Source: Poriferisodalis sp965205175 (GTDB lineage: Bacteria; Actinomycetota; Acidimicrobiia; Acidimicrobiales; Poriferisodalaceae). From it: a stretch of DNA of 64,000 bases. The stretch is taken from positions 2,108,001-2,172,000 of the forward strand of contig NZ_OZ242038.1 in the NCBI RefSeq assembly GCF_965205175.1, written 5' to 3'. Within the stretch, counting starts at the first letter, position 1. Each line of letters starts with the position of its first letter. The notes beneath the pieces are model-generated. The model worked only from the letters and a program-made list of their open reading frames with translations, searched no databases and had not been told where the DNA came from. Positions 42,509-51,003 of this stretch are shown in pieces. The translations under genes were made by a program, and so were the position numbers.

Positions 42509-43984
42509 GTGGCCGTCGAGTTCGGGATGCCGAAGCTCGGCTTGACCATGGAATCGGGAACGATCCTGCGTTGGCTGGTAGCAGATCGAGTTCACGTCGC
42601 TTCCGGCCAGCCAGTCGTACTGGTCGAGACCGACAAAGTAGAGACCGAGATCGTCGCCTCGGACGACGGCGTGCTGCATCAGACCGGCGAGGTCGGCCAG
42701 ACCTACGAGTGCGGCGTGCGCATCGGATGGTTCACCGAGCCAGGCCAACTGCCGCCGCACGTCCCTTCGCCATCTGCGCAGGCGGGGGAGCGGGCCCCGG
42801 CCGACGCACCGCCGGCGATGCATCCGCAGCGCCCGACACGCCCAGCGTCATCGCAACACAGAAGCGCCGGCGGACGCGTCGTGGCATCTCCGGCTGCCAA
42901 ACGGCTGGCACGCGAACTCGGCGTGGAACTCGCCGATGTCGCCGGAACCGGGGCTCATGGCCGCATCACCGAACGCGATGTCCGGGCTGTTGGCGCTCCG
43001 GCGCCGGCCGACGGCGGGACCGCCGCGCCGAGCCTCAATGCTGCAGCGACACCGCCGGCCACGCTGGCAGCTCGGCAGCTCGCCGATCTGCTGGGCGCCG
43101 ACCTTCGTGCAGTGCAGCCGACCGCCGACGACGGACGCATCTCCCGTGCAGATGTGGCAGCCCACATTCGCCGAATGCTCACCCGCGCGGCCACGCTCGG
43201 CGACGTTGCGCCGTCAGCCGAGTCCGGCCAAGTCGCGCCGGCCGGCACCGCAGAACCGACGGCCCCCGCACCACTGGTTCAGCCGCCGACCGAACTCATC
43301 CCCTTGCAGGGCATGCGCGGCGTGATCGCGCAGCGAATGACGGACTCGCTGCGGTCCACAGCGCAGCTGACCCTGACCGTGGACGTCGATCTGAGCGCGG
43401 TCGCAGCGGAGCGGGGTTCGCGGGCAGCTGCGGGGCGCACCAGTACAGCCGAGGCAGGGCCGGTGCCGGGCTATACCGACTACGTGGTTGCTGCGGCGGC
43501 TGCCGCGCTGCGGGTTCATCCCAGGGTGAACTCTCAAGTGACCGCTGATGCGGTCGCGCTCTTGGGCGAGATACATGTGGGTCTGGCCGTGGCACTCGAC
43601 GACGGGTTGCTCGTGCCCGTGATCCGCCATGCCGACCAGCTGAGCCTGGGCGAGATCGCTGCGGAGACGAAGCGCCTGGCCGCCGGTGCCCGGCAGGGCA
43701 GTCTCGACTACGCCGACTACCAAGGGTCCACCTTCACCGTGACTGCGCTGGGCGCTTTCGGTGTGGACGTGTTCACGCCGATCCTCAACTCGCCGAACAC
43801 GGCAATACTGGGTGTCGGCCGAGTCCGCGAAGCGACCGTCTGGGCCGATGGCGTCCCCGCTGCGCGTCCGACGATGACGCTGTCGCTCACTTGGGATCAC
43901 CGCGCCTTCGACGGTGCTCCGGCCGCACGCTTTGCCGGCGCCATTCGGGACTGGCTCGAGTCGCGTGAGCCGGCCTCGCCCTGA
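42509..43984 (+). CDS. acoC: Dihydrolipoamide acyltransferase E2 component
   Basis: 491 residues. Lipoyl domain at the N-terminus with the lipoylated Lys in ETDKVETE; linker; a peripheral-subunit-binding domain (ASPAAKRLARELGVELADVAGTG...RITERDV); a second similar segment (PATLAARQLADLLGADLRAVQ...RISRADVAAHIRRM); then the catalytic domain ending with TWDHRAFDGAPAARF (active-site His). GTG 42509 is preceded by GGAGCAGG; a TTG at 42500 is an alternative. An in-frame extension to 42209 is inside acoX and rejected. No E3 gene follows in the window. Confidence 0.9.
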   Translation: MAVEFGMPKLGLTMESGTILRWLVADRVHVASGQPVVLVETDKVETEIVASDDGVLHQTGEVGQTYECGVRIGWFTEPGQLPPHVPSPSAQAGERAPADAPPAMHPQRPTRPASSQHRSAGGRVVASPAAKRLARELGVELADVAGTGAHGRITERDVRAVGAPAPADGGTAAPSLNAAATPPATLAARQLADLLGADLRAVQPTADDGRISRADVAAHIRRMLTRAATLGDVAPSAESGQVAPAGTAEPTAPAPLVQPPTELIPLQGMRGVIAQRMTDSLRSTAQLTLTVDVDLSAVAAERGSRAAAGRTSTAEAGPVPGYTDYVVAAAAAALRVHPRVNSQVTADAVALLGEIHVGLAVALDDGLLVPVIRHADQLSLGEIAAETKRLAAGARQGSLDYADYQGSTFTVTALGAFGVDVFTPILNSPNTAILGVGRVREATVWADGVPAARPTMTLSLTWDHRAFDGAPAARFAGAIRDWLESREPASP

Positions 43985-44028
43985 GCCAGCCCAACCCTGT
44001 CCAATCCAGCCGGCAACGTCCAACCGGC

Positions 44029-45192
44029 TCAACGCTCGAGGTAGCTGCGCTTGGCGACTTCCTCCAGCATGACCTCGGTGGCACCGCCCCCGATCGGCAG
44101 GATGCGGGCATCCCGGTACATCCGCTCAATCGTGGACTCGCGCATGTAGCCGACGCCACCGTGGAACTGTACGCAGTCGTACATGACCCGATTCACCACC
44201 TCGGCGCCGTAGGCCTTGAGACCCGAGGTCTCCTTGATGGCATCGACACCTTGTTCCTGAAGCCAGGCTGCGTGGTACATCGACGCTCGCACGGCATCCA
44301 CCTCGGCTTGGTGCATGGCCATGCGCTGGCGAATGGCACCCAAGTCGAAGAGGGTGCCGCCGAAGGCTTGGCGTTGCTGTGTGTAGGCGTTGGTCAAGTC
44401 GATGGCGGCCTGTGCCGCGCCGATGCCCATCCCGACCAGCACCATGCGCTCATTCTGAAAGTTCTGCATGGTGGCGTAGAAGCCGCGATGCACTTCGCCC
44501 AGCAGGTGGTCATCGGACAGCCATACGTCTCGCAGCACCAACTCCGCCGTGTCCGAGCTGCGCCAGCCGTGCTTGTCGAGTTTGCGCGCTACCTCGAAGC
44601 CCGCCGCCGTTGCGGGCACCAAGAACATCGAAATGCCGTAGCGGTTGTCGGGGTCCGTGCGGGCCGCCAGAATCGACAGATCGCCGTAGACCGCACCGGT
44701 GATGAAGGTCTTGGTGCCGTTCAGGCGCCAACCGTCGCCGTCGCGTACGGCTGTGGTGCGCAGGCCGGCCACATCGGAGCCGGCATCGGGTTCGGTGACG
44801 GCAATCGACAGCATGGTGTCGCCGGACAGGACGGTCGGCAGCCATCGTTCGAGCTGCGCTTCCGAGCCGGCGTTGAGCAGGTGGGGCAGCGCCATGTCGG
44901 TGTGGACCAGCACGTTGGCCTCAAAGCCGGCGTAGGTGGACGTCCCGAGTGCCTCGGCGAAGGTGGCCGAGCTGAGAGGACCCATGCCCAAGCCGTCCCA
45001 CCGCTCGGGCACGCGCAGCGAGAACATGCCGAGTTCGCCCATGCGCTTGTAGACCTCACGTGGCACTTGGCCTGCGGCTTCCCAAGCGTCGCCGACGGGA
45101 ACGACCTCATTGGCGACGAAGGCAGCGGTCTGGTCGTAGATCGCCTGGAGCTCGTCGGTCATGTACACGTTGCGATGGACAGGAATGTTCAC
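44029..45192 (-). CDS. Acyl-CoA dehydrogenase
   Basis: 387-residue flavoprotein. SIAVTEPDAGSDVAGLRTTA, GWRLNGTKTFIT and YTQQRQAFGGTLFDLGAIRQRMA are family motifs. VQFHGGVGYMRESTIERMYRDARILPIGGGATEVMLEEV closes the FAD site; G replaces E in the usual I-x-x-G-T-x-E/G-x region. GTG 45192 follows a GGAGG with six-base spacing; an upstream TTG at 45213 or ATG 45162 are alternatives. Convergent with the aco operon; substrate unknown. Confidence 0.89.
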   Translation of the reverse strand: MNIPVHRNVYMTDELQAIYDQTAAFVANEVVPVGDAWEAAGQVPREVYKRMGELGMFSLRVPERWDGLGMGPLSSATFAEALGTSTYAGFEANVLVHTDMALPHLLNAGSEAQLERWLPTVLSGDTMLSIAVTEPDAGSDVAGLRTTAVRDGDGWRLNGTKTFITGAVYGDLSILAARTDPDNRYGISMFLVPATAAGFEVARKLDKHGWRSSDTAELVLRDVWLSDDHLLGEVHRGFYATMQNFQNERMVLVGMGIGAAQAAIDLTNAYTQQRQAFGGTLFDLGAIRQRMAMHQAEVDAVRASMYHAAWLQEQGVDAIKETSGLKAYGAEVVNRVMYDCVQFHGGVGYMRESTIERMYRDARILPIGGGATEVMLEEVAKRSYLER

Positions 45193-45354
45193 CGGAAGCC
45201 TCCGAGCGGTCAACAGAACGCCCTCCTAGGTCTACCGTCCGAATGTGGCCGCCGGCACCAGCGCATGCACTGCGCGTAGGCGCAGCCCACGTCTGTGAGG
45301 CGGTGACGAGGCCGTGTCCTCATGTCGCCGGGCATGTCGCCGAGTGCCTGCACC

Positions 45355-46005
45355 ATGACAGACTCAGCGCCCGTGCAGAGGATCATCGCCTTGGACATGG
45401 AGGGTGTCCTGACGCCCGAGATCTGGATCGCCGTAGCGCAGGACACCGGCATCGAGGAGTTGAAGCGAACAACCCGCGACGAGCCGGACTACGACGTATT
45501 GATGCAGCACCGGATCGACGTGCTCAACCGGCATTGCTTGTCGCTGGCGCAGATCCGCGACGTGATCGCCGACTTGCCCCTGCTGGACGGAGCGCGGGAA
45601 TTCCTCGACGAGCTTCGTCGGCGCTGGGTCGTGGTGCTGCTCTCGGACACGTTCGAGCAGTTCGATGATCACTTCCTCGAGCTGATGGGCTATCCCCATC
45701 TGCTGTGCCACCGGCTCCAGGTCGTCGACGGGCGAGTGACGGGATGGAAGCGCCGGCTCGACGATGCCAAACGACGCGCGGTGACGGCGTACCGCGCGCT
45801 GAACTACCACGTCACTGCCGTGGGGGACTCCTACAACGATCTCACCATGCTGCGAGCAGCCGACGCCGCGAGCCTGTTCAGGTGCCCGCCTGCGGTGGCT
45901 GCTGCGAACCCGGACCTGCCGTGTGCAACCGAGTACAGCGAGCTGCTGGAGTGGGTCGCCGCAGTCTGCGTGCCGGACATGCGCCATGACCGCAGTCTGC
46001 GGTGA
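45355..46005 (+). CDS. thrH: ThrH-type phosphoserine phosphatase / homoserine phosphotransferase
   Basis: 216-residue HAD hydrolase. LDMEGVLTPEIWIAVAQDTGIEELKRTTRDEPDYDVLMQHR is strikingly close to Pseudomonas ThrH in order of residues. The nucleophile is D14 in DMEG, later motifs are LLSDTFEQF and VGDSYNDLTML. ThrH dephosphorylates phosphoserine and can transfer the phosphate to homoserine. ATG 45355 (MTDSAP) is taken; an ATG at 45322 is in frame. It is divergent from the acyl-CoA dehydrogenase. Confidence 0.85.
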   Translation: MTDSAPVQRIIALDMEGVLTPEIWIAVAQDTGIEELKRTTRDEPDYDVLMQHRIDVLNRHCLSLAQIRDVIADLPLLDGAREFLDELRRRWVVVLLSDTFEQFDDHFLELMGYPHLLCHRLQVVDGRVTGWKRRLDDAKRRAVTAYRALNYHVTAVGDSYNDLTMLRAADAASLFRCPPAVAAANPDLPCATEYSELLEWVAAVCVPDMRHDRSLR

Positions 46006-46072
46006 CGGCGCAGCTACGCTAGGAGTCTCGTACTCATCGAATACTCATCGACAACAAGAACGGAGCAGGGCC

Positions 46073-46555
46073 ATGGCGATTGAGGTTGGCGACCGGATTC
46101 CCGATGTCACGCTGCGAGTGCTGGATGAGGGCGGGATGCCGGCGCCAGTGCAGTCCAGTGAGATGCTGGGCAGCGGGAAAGTCGTGCTGTTCGCCGTGCC
46201 GGGTGCCTTCACGCCGGGTTGCAGCAATGTTCACCTGCCCGGGTACATCAAGGGTGCCGCGGACCTGGCCGGCAAAGGCGTCGACAAGGTTGTGTGCGTC
46301 TCGGTGAACGATGCGTGGACCATGAACGCTTGGGCGCAGGCCGCCGGTGCGGAGGGCATCGAGATGGCTGCCGACGGCAACGGCGATTTCGCCGAGGCCA
46401 TGGGCTTGGTGATGGACGGCTCCGGCTTCGGTCTGGGCTCTCGCTCGAGGCGCTACGCAGCCGTGATCGAGGACGGCACGCTGACCGCGCTCGAAGTGGA
46501 GCCCGGTGGTGAGATCGGCGTGTCGAGCTGCTCGTCGATCCTCGGCAAGCTCTGA
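46073..46555 (+). CDS. Peroxiredoxin, Prx5/AHP1 type
   Basis: 160 residues. Peroxidatic Cys50 sits in VPGAFTPGCSNVHLPGY, the Prx5 signature, and VNDAWTMNAWAQ follows. A possible resolving Cys is in VSSCSSI near the C-terminus. ATG 46073 has GGAGCAGGG upstream. It reduces peroxides with thiol donors. It uses ordinary Cys, in contrast to the TGA-containing redoxin at 21.9 kb. Confidence 0.92.
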   Translation: MAIEVGDRIPDVTLRVLDEGGMPAPVQSSEMLGSGKVVLFAVPGAFTPGCSNVHLPGYIKGAADLAGKGVDKVVCVSVNDAWTMNAWAQAAGAEGIEMAADGNGDFAEAMGLVMDGSGFGLGSRSRRYAAVIEDGTLTALEVEPGGEIGVSSCSSILGKL

Positions 46556-46616
46556 TCCGAAGCCCGCGGACGCGGTACTGCGACGCGCTGAAGCGAGCGC
46601 CGCGACGCTCCAGCCG

Positions 46617-47624
46617 ATGAACGCGCTCGGCGCTGCCGACGGTGCGGCGACAACGACATCCACGCTGCACCTGGGCTTCGACGTCGGCGGCACCAAGATC
46701 TTCGGCGTGGCAACTGACTGCCGGGGTGCGCCGCACCGCACCTTGCGGCACGCGACACCTCACGGCGTCGAACCGCTGCTGGCCGCTCTGGCGCGGATGG
46801 CAGGCCAGCTCGGCAACGGGGCAGATGTCGCCTCGGTCGGCGTCGGCATGGCAGGCCTGATCACGCTCGACGGTCGAGTGACGGTCTCACCCAATCTGGT
46901 CGGCGTCGACGGAGCACAGATCGGACCAGGTCTCGCCCAGTTGCTGGACTGTCGGATCACGCTCGACAACGAGGTGAACTGCGCTGCGCGATGGGAGCTG
47001 TCCTCAGGTGCCGCCAAGGACCTCGGCCATGGAGTGATGATCTGTCTCGGCACCGGCATCGGGGGTGCGGTCATGCTGAACGACGAGGTACTCCGAGGGT
47101 TCACCGGACTGGCGGGGGAACCCGGGCACATGATCGTCGACGTCGAGGGCCGTCAATGCGGATGCGGCAGACGAGGCTGCTGGGAGATGTACGCATCAGG
47201 CTCTGCGCTGGATCGCATGGCTGCCGAGCGATTCGGAGATGCTCGCAGCGGCGGACCGGCAGTGATCGCGGCAACCCGCAACGGCGATGCAACGGCACGC
47301 GAACTGCTCGACGAGTTCTGCTACTGGCTGGCGCTGGGCATCTCGAACCTGTGCATCCTGCTCGATCCGGAAATGGTGGTGATCGGCGGCGGTCTCAGCG
47401 AGGAATGGGATCTGCTCGCGCAACCGACCGAAGAACACTTGGCGACGCTGCTCATCGGCCGATCGGCGGAGTCTCGTCCCAAGCTCGTGCCCTCCGAGGC
47501 AGGCGAACTGTCGGCGGCGCTCGGCGCAGCTTTGCTGGGCGCGCAAGGACACAGCGCAGCTTTGCTGGGCGCGCAAGGACACAGCGCAGCCTTGGACCCG
47601 CCGCAGGCACCGGCACAGACGTGA
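46617..47624 (+). CDS. ROK family sugar kinase (glucokinase-like)
   Basis: 335 residues. The ATP phosphate-1 motif LGFDVGGTKIFGVA is at residues ~17-30; GTGIGGAV, EPGHMIVDVEGRQCGCGRRGCWEMYASG carries the catalytic/zinc ROK motif (CGCGxxGC). IGGGLSEEWDLL closes the fold. ATG 46617 follows the peroxiredoxin by 61 bp. The C-terminus holds a 30-bp tandem duplication (below). Glucokinase is the common activity; other hexoses are possible. Confidence 0.88.
   Translation: MNALGAADGAATTTSTLHLGFDVGGTKIFGVATDCRGAPHRTLRHATPHGVEPLLAALARMAGQLGNGADVASVGVGMAGLITLDGRVTVSPNLVGVDGAQIGPGLAQLLDCRITLDNEVNCAARWELSSGAAKDLGHGVMICLGTGIGGAVMLNDEVLRGFTGLAGEPGHMIVDVEGRQCGCGRRGCWEMYASGSALDRMAAERFGDARSGGPAVIAATRNGDATARELLDEFCYWLALGISNLCILLDPEMVVIGGGLSEEWDLLAQPTEEHLATLLIGRSAESRPKLVPSEAGELSAALGAALLGAQGHSAALLGAQGHSAALDPPQAPAQT
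47524..47590 (+). repeat. In-frame 30-bp tandem duplication at the end of the ROK gene
   Basis: A 30-bp unit occurs at 47524-47553 and again identically at 47554-47583, with the first 7 bases recurring at 47584-47590. It encodes AALLGAQGHS repeated after the last folded helix, so the kinase tail is lengthened without a frame change. The identity of the copies points to a recent event. Confidence 0.93.
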
Positions 47625-47646
47625 GCTGCGGCATCTCGCGAGCTGC

Positions 47647-49104
47647 GTGAGACCGCTGCGTGCAGCGCTGGTGGCGCTGCTGACTGCCGCTGCCGGACTG
47701 CTGCCGACCGTGGCGGCAGTTCGCATGAGCGCCTCGGCCAATGATGCCGCTGAGCGCGCAGCTTCGCTTCGCACGCCTGCTCTGCTGATTGCGCCAGATG
47801 CAGCTGCGCAGACCGAATCGCGCATCTCAGCGCCGCCGCTGCTGCGCGCCGAACGCGCTCCCGATGTGCTCTGGCGAGCGGCACAACAGCATCACATCGG
47901 CGAAGAGATGACGGCGTTCAGCGCCGACTGGCCGACGCCGAACTGCCTCGCCATCTGGATCGGCGGCACCGAGGTGTTCGCCGGCGGCGCCGAACCGGTG
48001 ATTCCTGCATCGGTGCAAAAGCTCATCACTGCGGCAGCCGCGCTGACGGTGATGGACCCGCAGGAGCGCCTGGTGACGCAGGTGCTGAGCGACGCCGAGA
48101 TCGTCGACGGAACCTTGGACGGCACCGTCTGGGTCGTGGGCGGCGGAGACCCCCTCATCATGACCCAGTCGTACGCGGACTCCCATCGGCGCCAACCGCA
48201 GCTGCGCACGCCGATGGAGAAGCTTGCCGACGATCTCGTCGGACTGGGCATCGAGACCTTCACCGGCAGGCTCATCGCCGACGAGTCCCGTCACGACACG
48301 GTGCGATTTCCCGAGACCTGGCCGCAGCGCTACGTCACGCAGCTGAACAGCGGCCCGCTGTCCGCACTGAACCTCAACGACGGCATCACGGGCTATACGA
48401 CGACACTGTCAGCGGCGCAGCATCCGGCGCGCTGGTTCGTGTCCACCTTGGCAGACCTCTTGCGTGTCCGAGGCGTGTCGGTAGATGTCGAGATTGCGGT
48501 GTCCGCCGCGCCGAGCGGCCTCACCGAGATCGCTCGTCTCACGTCGCCCCCGCTCGCAGAAATTGTCCAGCAGATGCTGCGCGAGAGCGACAACACCACG
48601 GCGGAGACGCTGTTGCGCGAGATCGGACTGCGCAGTGCCGGGCAAGGCTCGACGCCCGGCGGTGCTGCGGCCGCTGAGCGCATCGTGTCCGACCTGCTGC
48701 CCGACCAGATGCGGCCGGCGGTCGTGGACGGCTCGGGACTCGACCGCCAGAACATGGTCACCTGCAGCTTTCTGGCCGCGCTGCTGAACCACTTCGGCAT
48801 CGAGAGCAACTACGCGACCGGTCTGCCGACCGCCGCTCGTACCGGAACCCTCTCGCATCGATTCGGCGAGCACCCCGCGGCTGGGCGACTGCACGCGAAG
48901 ACCGGACTGTTGAACGGCGTGAATGCTCTGGCCGGACATGTCGTGACCGACAGCGGGACGGTGACGTTCGCTCAGGTGCTGAACGGCGTGCCGACCCACG
49001 GCCGGCTGGGCCTGGAACTGCAAGAGTCATTAGCTGCTCAGCTGCTGCGTTATCCCGTGGGTGACGCAGCAGCGCTGCAGAGCCTGGCCCGGCCGGTCTC
49101 CTGA
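47647..49104 (+). CDS. dacB: D-alanyl-D-alanine carboxypeptidase/endopeptidase DacB (PBP4 type)
   Basis: 485-residue class C penicillin-binding protein. An N-terminal signal-like segment (residues 4-24) directs it outside. The active-site triads are S122-V-Q-K125, S313-D-N315 and K417-T-G419, all intact. It trims peptidoglycan stem peptides or cross-links. GTG 47647 lies 22 bp after the ROK gene. Length and spacing of motifs match the PBP4 family with its extra domains between SxxK and SDN. Confidence 0.92.
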   Translation: MRPLRAALVALLTAAAGLLPTVAAVRMSASANDAAERAASLRTPALLIAPDAAAQTESRISAPPLLRAERAPDVLWRAAQQHHIGEEMTAFSADWPTPNCLAIWIGGTEVFAGGAEPVIPASVQKLITAAAALTVMDPQERLVTQVLSDAEIVDGTLDGTVWVVGGGDPLIMTQSYADSHRRQPQLRTPMEKLADDLVGLGIETFTGRLIADESRHDTVRFPETWPQRYVTQLNSGPLSALNLNDGITGYTTTLSAAQHPARWFVSTLADLLRVRGVSVDVEIAVSAAPSGLTEIARLTSPPLAEIVQQMLRESDNTTAETLLREIGLRSAGQGSTPGGAAAAERIVSDLLPDQMRPAVVDGSGLDRQNMVTCSFLAALLNHFGIESNYATGLPTAARTGTLSHRFGEHPAAGRLHAKTGLLNGVNALAGHVVTDSGTVTFAQVLNGVPTHGRLGLELQESLAAQLLRYPVGDAAALQSLARPVS

Positions 49105-49254
49105 CCGACCGGGTCGCTTGATCGACAAGGTCTGCCGGCCGGGGGTGCCTGCTGCCGACAGTGTGGCGAGAGCGCCCAGCCCGCGGTAGCGTCGTTGCCG
49201 GGTCAGGCGGCAGCACGTGCGCCGTGCTCCCTGCGCAACGGAACTGAGCGAACT

Positions 49255-49626
49255 GTGCCACAGCGAGCCTCCGGCCTGCGAGCCGAGATTTCCGAAACGG
49301 CGAACCTGCTGCGCGCCTATGTCGTTCAGGAGACGATCGGTCCGCTGCGCGGGCTCGGTCGGTACGTGATGTTCGGCGTCATCGGCGCTGTCGGGGTAAG
49401 CCTCGCAGCAGTGCTTGCGGCGCTAGCGCTGGTGCGAGTGCTCCAAGCCGAAACCGGCCTCTTCAATGCCAACTGGTCCTTCGTCCCGTACTTGGCAGGC
49501 AGCGCACTGCTGGCCTTGGCAGTGGTGCTCTCGGTTCGCGCCATCAGCACCCGACGACCCGATTCCTCGCCGGAACGAGCTTCGCCGGACCCAGCCGAGC
49601 ACGCGACCGAAGACGCCGATGCCTGA
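49255..49626 (+). CDS. Small two-TM protein, holin-like (actinobacterial Holin-X family)
   Basis: 123 residues with an N-terminal amphipathic helix (AEISETANLLRAYVVQETIGPLRG), two hydrophobic segments (about residues 39-62 and 76-97) and a charged acidic tail. This layout matches chromosomal 'putative phage holin' proteins frequent near proteasome-region genes in actinobacteria. GTG 49255 gives the compact form; an in-frame start at 49195 is possible. The end overlaps the next gene by 8 bp. No phage genes are nearby, so a phage origin is not indicated. Confidence 0.7.
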   Translation: MPQRASGLRAEISETANLLRAYVVQETIGPLRGLGRYVMFGVIGAVGVSLAAVLAALALVRVLQAETGLFNANWSFVPYLAGSALLALAVVLSVRAISTRRPDSSPERASPDPAEHATEDADA

Positions 49627-49864
49627 ACACCGCCCGAACTCGAGCCAGTCCTCGGGAGACGAAGGGCAGCGCATCACGCCGTCGGACGTCTCTGCGCGCG
49701 TGCGTGATCTCCTCGGCGGTGCCGGCGACACGGTCGAGCAGGTATCGAGCGCTGCGGTGGCGGTAGCTGCAGCCGTCGGCACCGGTCTGGTGCTGGCGGC
49801 GTTCTTGTTCGGACGTCGTCGCGGCCGCCGCCACAGCACCTTCGTCGAAGTCGTTCGGGTCTAG
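49619..49864 (+). CDS. Hypothetical small membrane protein
   Basis: 81 residues, not recognised by family. A Ser/Gln/Asp-rich start, an amphipathic helix (VSARVRDLLGGAGDTVEQVSS) and one hydrophobic segment (AAVAVAAAVGTGLVLAAFLFG) followed by RRRGRRH. The positive-inside rule puts the C-terminus in the cytosol. ATG 49619 overlaps the previous stop, so it is probably co-translated with the holin-like protein. Confidence 0.65.
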   Translation: MPEHRPNSSQSSGDEGQRITPSDVSARVRDLLGGAGDTVEQVSSAAVAVAAAVGTGLVLAAFLFGRRRGRRHSTFVEVVRV

Positions 49865-49885
49865 GACTCCGGGCGTGAGGCGGAA

Positions 49886-50161
49886 GTGAAGGCGGACGCG
49901 ACGACGACACCGACGCCGGCGTCGCTGGCTGCACGCTTGGGACACCGAGCCAGCGGTGCGATATGGCGTCGGGCGCGCTCCGGCAATGGCCTGTGGTTGG
50001 CGGCGGCGTTCGTTGCGAGCGGGCTGCGGTTGCTGGTCCGATGGTCCCGACGCGAACGGGAAGTGGTGTACCGCAGCGAGCTGGCACCCGGCGAACAGCT
50101 TGCGATACGGGTGGTGTCGCCAACGGGCGACCGCGACGCTCACGCGTCGGAGCAGGGGTGA
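49886..50161 (+). CDS. Hypothetical small protein upstream of trmI
   Basis: 91 residues with one weak hydrophobic stretch (GLWLAAAFVASGLRLLVRW) followed by a basic/acid part ending YRSELAPGEQLAIRVV. GTG start and a 4-bp overlap with trmI (GTGA) support that it is real. Small membrane proteins at this spot near trmI are common in actinobacteria, but I cannot name a role. Confidence 0.6.
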   Translation: MKADATTTPTPASLAARLGHRASGAIWRRARSGNGLWLAAAFVASGLRLLVRWSRREREVVYRSELAPGEQLAIRVVSPTGDRDAHASEQG

Positions 50162-51003
50162 GCGAGCCTGGCAAGCTGAGAGCCGGAGAAGCGGTCGTCA
50201 TGGTCGACAGCCGCAGGCGCCGGTACTTGGTGACGCTGCACTGCGACAGCGAGTTCCACACGCATGCAGGGGTGGTGCCGCACGACCAGATCATCGGCTC
50301 GCCCGAAGGCACGATCCTCCGCAGCAGTTCGGGTGCGCGCTTCACTGCATTGCGTCCGACCCTTGCCGACTACGTGCTCAAGATGCCACGCGGCGCGCAG
50401 GTGATCTACCCCAAGGATCTCGGCGCCATCTGGATGCTGGCCGACGTGCTTCCCGGCATGACGGTCTTCGAGACCGGAGTGGGCTCCGGCGCCATGTCCG
50501 CAACGCTGCTGCGCGGGGGCGCCTTGGTCACCGGCTACGAGCTGCGCGAGGACTTCGCCGGCCGGGCCCTGCGGAACGTGGAAGCCATCGCGGGTGCCCA
50601 AGCCCTCGCTCGTTACGACGTGCAGATCCGCGATGCCTACGAATCCGTTGACCCCCCGCGGCATCACCCGCCGCACGAAGCCTCGGTGACGACGGTTGCC
50701 GAGGCGGACAGCACCTGTCGACGCAGGTACGACCGGGCGGTGCTCGACATCCCCGAGCCTTGGCGCGTCGTGGCGCATTTGCCCGGACGGCTGCGCTGCG
50801 GAGGCATCCTCGTGGCCTACAACCCTTCGGTGACACAAGTGCAGCGTCTGCGCGCCACCTTGGAGGACGGGCCATGGGCACTCGCGGAGACCATCGAAGT
50901 CATGCACCGAAGCTGGCATGTCGAAGGCGTCTCTGTGCGGCCGGATCATCGCATGGTCGCACACACTGGCTTCCTGACGCATGCACGCTTGATCGCTGAG
51001 TGA
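50158..51003 (+). CDS. trmI: tRNA (adenine-58-N1)-methyltransferase TrmI
   Basis: 281 residues. N-terminal domain (LRAGEAVVMVDSRRRRYLVTL, HDQIIGSPEG) followed by a Rossmann SAM domain with motif FETGVGSGAMSATLLRGG and catalytic-region DIPEPW (usually DxPxPW). It makes m1A58 in the tRNA T loop. TrmI upstream of the proteasome ATPase gene is the standard actinobacterial order. GTG 50158 was chosen for the overlap and the normal length; the in-frame extension to 49963 is a shadow of the previous gene. It lacks the usual uninterrupted sequence between 165 and 190, where a His/Pro-rich insert appears. Confidence 0.92.
   Translation: MSEPGKLRAGEAVVMVDSRRRRYLVTLHCDSEFHTHAGVVPHDQIIGSPEGTILRSSSGARFTALRPTLADYVLKMPRGAQVIYPKDLGAIWMLADVLPGMTVFETGVGSGAMSATLLRGGALVTGYELREDFAGRALRNVEAIAGAQALARYDVQIRDAYESVDPPRHHPPHEASVTTVAEADSTCRRRYDRAVLDIPEPWRVVAHLPGRLRCGGILVAYNPSVTQVQRLRATLEDGPWALAETIEVMHRSWHVEGVSVRPDHRMVAHTGFLTHARLIAE

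Noticed and set aside
49255..49626. Prophage remnant signalled by a holin-like gene
   Set aside because: No other phage genes; this family is chromosomal in many actinobacteria.
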